A stretch of DNA of 64,000 nt, from positions 1 through 64,000 of the forward strand of contig CAVZTA010000013.1 in assembly GCA_963778025.1 (NCBI GenBank), given 5' to 3'. Within the stretch, counting starts at the first letter, position 1. The number at the start of each line of letters is the position of its first letter. A program made the translations under genes and the position numbers. Shown here piece after piece: positions 61,339 through 64,000 of this stretch. The notes beneath the pieces were generated by a model. The model was given only the letters and a program-made list of their open reading frames with translations. It was not told the origin of the DNA and did not search any database. The stretch is from CAVZTA01 sp963778025. Its GTDB lineage: Bacteria > Chloroflexota > Limnocylindria > Limnocylindrales > CSP1-4.

Positions 61339-63153
61339 ATGGCATTCCGCCCGGGTGGACAGGGCGTCCGCTCGAACTGGCTCGCGCTCGCGCTGGGCCT
61401 CGCGGTGGTGTTCTTCGTCGTCGCGGTGGCCGGCCAGTTCATCGGCAGCCGGGGCGGCGACCCGACCGGGACCGGTGTCCCGGGCCAGGAGACCCCGACC
61501 CCGCCGCCCAACGCGGTCGCGATCTCGATCGCCAGCTCGAATACGAAGGAAGCGTGGCTCCACCAGGCGGTCGATGCGTTCAACGCCGCGGCCGCCAGCG
61601 ACACGGCGCTCCAGGTCGGCGGCAAGCCCGTCTATGTGACGGTGCTCCAGGAGGTCGTCGACGGCAAGAACGTCGACTACCGCTCCGGCACGATGGTCAG
61701 CGACACCCTCGGCGGCCGGATCGAGCCGACCGTCCTGTCACCCGGCGACGTCTCGTGGCTGAGCAAGCTCGAGCACGAGTGGAGCTCGCAGAAGGGCGGC
61801 GACCCGATCGGCGCCGCCGACTCGCCCATCGTCGCCCGCACGCCCGTCGTCGTCGCGATGTGGCAGTCGCGCGCCGCCGCCCTCGGCTGCTGGCCCACCG
61901 CGGGCCCGGACTGCACCTGGTCCCGCCTCCGCGACCTCGCGGTGGCGACCGACGGCTGGGGATCGGCCGGCCACCCCGAATGGCGTCGCTTCAAGTTCGG
62001 CTATGGCTACTTCGGTGAATCGAACTCGGGCACGCTCGCCATCACCGCGATGTGCGCGGCCGGCCTCGGCAAGTCCGCCGGGCTCACGGTCGCGGACATC
62101 GACCCCGCGAACGGCTGTGGCCAGTTCGTGACCCAGATCGAGAAGGCCAAGGTCCACTCCGGCAAGTCCGATGTGTGGCTGCTCGACCAGATGACCGGTG
62201 GCGGGCCCGAGTACCTCGACGGCGTCGTGACCTACGAATCGAATGTCATCGCCCGGAACAAGTCGGCCGGCGCCACGCTCCGCGAGCCGCTGGTGAGCGT
62301 CTACCCGCAGGACGGCACCATCGTCGCCGGCCATCCGTACGCGATCCTCGACGGCGCACCGTGGATCACCGACGAGCAGGTCCAGGCGGCCGGCGTGTTC
62401 CGCGACTACCTTCTCTCGAAGGAGCAGCAGACGAAGCTCCTGGAGCTCGGCCTGCGACCTGCCGACACCAGCGTCCCGCTGACGTCGCCCATCGACCCCG
62501 CGCTGGGCGCCAACCCGAACGCGAATCTCGTCGGCATCCAGATGCCCGACACGCTCGTGATCGACCGGATCGGCGAGGTGTGGCACCAGGTCCGGAAGCA
62601 CGCCGCGATCGCGATCGTGTTCGACAAGTCGGGCTCGATGGCCGATAGCGGCAAGATCACCTACGCGGTGAAGGGCGCCCAGGAGTTCGTGAAGCGCATG
62701 GAGCCCACGGATACCCTGCTCTGGATGCCGTTCGACAGCGAGATCTACGCGCCGGTGACCGGCCTGAAGTCCCAGATCGGCGAGCAGCTCATCTCGACCA
62801 TCGGCGGCACGCCCGCCGAGGGTGGCACGGCGCTCTACGACGCGGTCCTCTCGGCCTACGCCGAACTCTCGAAGATCCGAGCGACCGAGGGTGACTCGCT
62901 GCGCTACGGCATCGTCGTGCTGTCGGACGGGCAGGACCAGAACAGCAACGCCTCGCTGGCCCAGCTCGAGGCCCAGCTCCAGCCGGGCGAAGCGGATCCG
63001 ACGGGCATCCAGATCCATACCATCGCCATCGGCGACGACGCCGACGAGACGGTGCTCAAGAAGATCGCCAATGCGGCCCACGGGCGCTACTGGAAGACCC
63101 AGCAGGAGTCCGAGGTCGTGAACGTCTACCGGGACATCGCCGCGTACTTCTAG
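61339..63153 (+). CDS. Substrate-binding and VWA domain protein, membrane anchored
   Basis: 604 residues. One membrane helix (WLALALGLAVVFFVVAVAGQFI) is followed by a Pro/Thr-rich linker. A periplasmic binding-protein-like domain (about 50-370) has AISIASSNTKEAWLHQAVDAFN and VYPQDGTIVAGHPYAILD. A von Willebrand A domain (about 425-604) has a complete metal site: DKSGS at 429-433, a threonine in GGTAL, and SDGQD. The pairing is a known but poorly understood architecture. The protein faces outward and could sense a ligand or assemble with the coiled-coil neighbours. Its two Cys (ALGCWP, DCTW) are near each other and may form a disulfide. AGAGGA precedes the ATG, and the frame is intact. Confidence 0.88.
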   Translation: MAFRPGGQGVRSNWLALALGLAVVFFVVAVAGQFIGSRGGDPTGTGVPGQETPTPPPNAVAISIASSNTKEAWLHQAVDAFNAAAASDTALQVGGKPVYVTVLQEVVDGKNVDYRSGTMVSDTLGGRIEPTVLSPGDVSWLSKLEHEWSSQKGGDPIGAADSPIVARTPVVVAMWQSRAAALGCWPTAGPDCTWSRLRDLAVATDGWGSAGHPEWRRFKFGYGYFGESNSGTLAITAMCAAGLGKSAGLTVADIDPANGCGQFVTQIEKAKVHSGKSDVWLLDQMTGGGPEYLDGVVTYESNVIARNKSAGATLREPLVSVYPQDGTIVAGHPYAILDGAPWITDEQVQAAGVFRDYLLSKEQQTKLLELGLRPADTSVPLTSPIDPALGANPNANLVGIQMPDTLVIDRIGEVWHQVRKHAAIAIVFDKSGSMADSGKITYAVKGAQEFVKRMEPTDTLLWMPFDSEIYAPVTGLKSQIGEQLISTIGGTPAEGGTALYDAVLSAYAELSKIRATEGDSLRYGIVVLSDGQDQNSNASLAQLEAQLQPGEADPTGIQIHTIAIGDDADETVLKKIANAAHGRYWKTQQESEVVNVYRDIAAYF

Positions 63154-63237
63154 GCGCCTGCGAGGCCGGCGCGCGTCGCCGGTTTGCGCGCGGCGCGCCG
63201 GACCGCGACACTCGACCCGACCGCTACGAGGACATCG

Positions 63238-64000
63238 ATGGGCCGCTTCTTCGCCTCCATCCGGCGCTGGTTCGACTTCTTCTTCCTCCGGCGCAGCGAG
63301 GACGTCCGCCGCTCCGCCGACGGGCAGTTCACCGGCTCCGTCGAGGGCATCCGCGCGGCGTACGCGATCGACCGTGACCGCCTGGCCAAGGACTTCCGTG
63401 GACTGCAGGAGGCCGTCGCCCAGGTCCTCCAGGTGTCCGAGGACAAGAAGATCCGGCTGGAACGCCTGGATGCCGAGGAGAAGGATCTCCAGGCCCAGCT
63501 CAACGGCGCCATCCGTGCAGCCGAGCAGGCGCAGGCGACGGGCGACACGGCCGGGTACGAGAAGGCGCAGGCCGCGTACACCCGCTACAAGACGCGCCTC
63601 ACTGATATCGACGCCTCGCCAGGAACAGCTGACCGCCGAGGTCGCCGCGCTCGAGAAGAGCATCCAGACCCACATGGGCCGGCTCACCGAGTTCCAGGCC
63701 CGGCTCGAGGCGCTGCCGCAGGAGGAGGCGGAGACCGTCGCCGACTTCGTCTCGGCCAAGCAGATCATCGAGCTCAACAACCGCCTGATGAACGCATCCG
63801 ACTCGTTGAAGGAAGGGCCGACGGCCACCGTCCGCGAGCAGGTGCGCCAGATGTCGTCCCAGGCGCGGATCACCGAGAAGCTCGCCGGCACCGACGTCAA
63901 GCTCCAGGACCAGGAGTACGCGACGCTGGGCAAGCAGATGGAGGGCGAGGACTCGCTCGAAGCCGTCCTGCGCGCCCGCAAGGCACAGCGTGCCGCGGCC
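63238..64000 (+). CDS. PspA-like coiled-coil protein (cut by the window end, one frameshift)
   Basis: At least 254 residues. An amphipathic aromatic N-terminus (MGRFFASIRRWFDFFFLRRSEDVR) that could lie on the membrane is followed by a long charged coiled coil (FRGLQEAVAQVLQVSEDKKIRLERLDAEEKD-like region, then LTAEVAALEKSI). This resembles PspA/IM30 proteins but is not a clear match. Near 63615 one extra T shifts the frame; after it QEQLTAEVAALEK continues to the window edge. ATG 63238 has GAGG 8 bases upstream. The 84-base gap before it includes a GC-rich inverted repeat (CCGGCGCGC with GCGCGCCGG). Confidence 0.7.
   Translation, partial: MGRFFASIRRWFDFFFLRRSEDVRRSADGQFTGSVEGIRAAYAIDRDRLAKDFRGLQEAVAQVLQVSEDKKIRLERLDAEEKDLQAQLNGAIRAAEQAQATGDTAGYEKAQAAYTRYKTRLTDIDASPGTADRRGRRAREEHPDPHGPAHRVPGPARGAAAGGGGDRRRLRLGQADHRAQQPPDERIRLVEGRADGHRPRAGAPDVVPGADHREARRHRRQAPGPGVRDAGQADGGRGLARSRPARPQGTACRG

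Noticed and set aside
61738..63981. Minus-strand ORF of 747 codons opposite the VWA gene
   Set aside because: Shadow of the binding-protein/VWA gene; no recognisable motif and shadow-like composition.

Overview
Organism. The window is very GC-rich (roughly 70% by eye). Codons end in G or C, and long ORFs are open in almost every frame, so ORF length alone proves little. The gene set includes sAC-like double-cyclase ATPases, two Dpp/Opp ABC operons, a substrate-binding/VWA protein, a split glycine decarboxylase gcvPA/gcvPB and a compact purine cluster. Together with leaderless-looking promoters, it best fits a free-living high-GC bacterium such as a member of Chloroflexota (Limnocylindria-like), with an actinobacterial relative as the alternative. 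This is inference; there is no rRNA gene to settle it.

Layout. 1-12.6 kb is a signalling and surface region. Two paralogous double-cyclase/ATPase/TPR genes (minus strand, at 1-2558 and 8629-12506) flank a cyclase-NB-ARC-TPR gene, a tRNA-Val(CAC) and a secreted Ig-like repeat protein. 12.8-22.2 kb is central metabolism: aconitase (minus), a DUF2520 dehydrogenase-like protein, a Nudix hydrolase and the glycine cleavage genes gcvT, gcvH, gcvPA and gcvPB. 22.3-35.8 kb holds two complete peptide-type ABC importers that converge on each other. The plus-strand operon is SBP-B-C-D-F. The minus-strand operon is SBP-B-C-D-F plus a small lipoprotein, and its SBP appears circularly permuted. 36.0-39.95 kb carries a nitrilase, nadE, rsmI and a Ca2+/H+ antiporter. 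40-45.6 kb has a Pro/Ala-rich membrane protein, a glycosidase-like protein, ssb and a GGDEF/HD-GYP protein. 45.9-59 kb is a near-complete purine pathway, purA-D-B-C-S-Q-L-F-M-N-H, with start/stop overlaps at almost every junction; purE/purK are absent. 59.1-64 kb has a COG4280-type membrane protein, a small membrane protein, and a three-gene set: membrane coiled coil, substrate-binding/VWA protein, and a PspA-like coiled coil cut by the window end.

Sequence quality. At least twenty genes carry single-base frameshifts, including genes that should be essential (ssb, purQ, purM, gcvP, rsmI). Most look like one-base insertions. I read these as consensus errors, not decay, and annotate such genes as single CDS spanning the shift. 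Two apparent gene fusions (DppB-DppC and PurN-PurH) are most simply explained the same way.

How the genes work together. The purine cluster makes IMP and AMP as one translationally coupled unit. The gcv genes yield the one-carbon units on folate that PurN and PurH consume. The two ABC systems import peptides or related solutes. The cyclase proteins and the c-di-GMP enzyme suggest extensive nucleotide second-messenger signalling.
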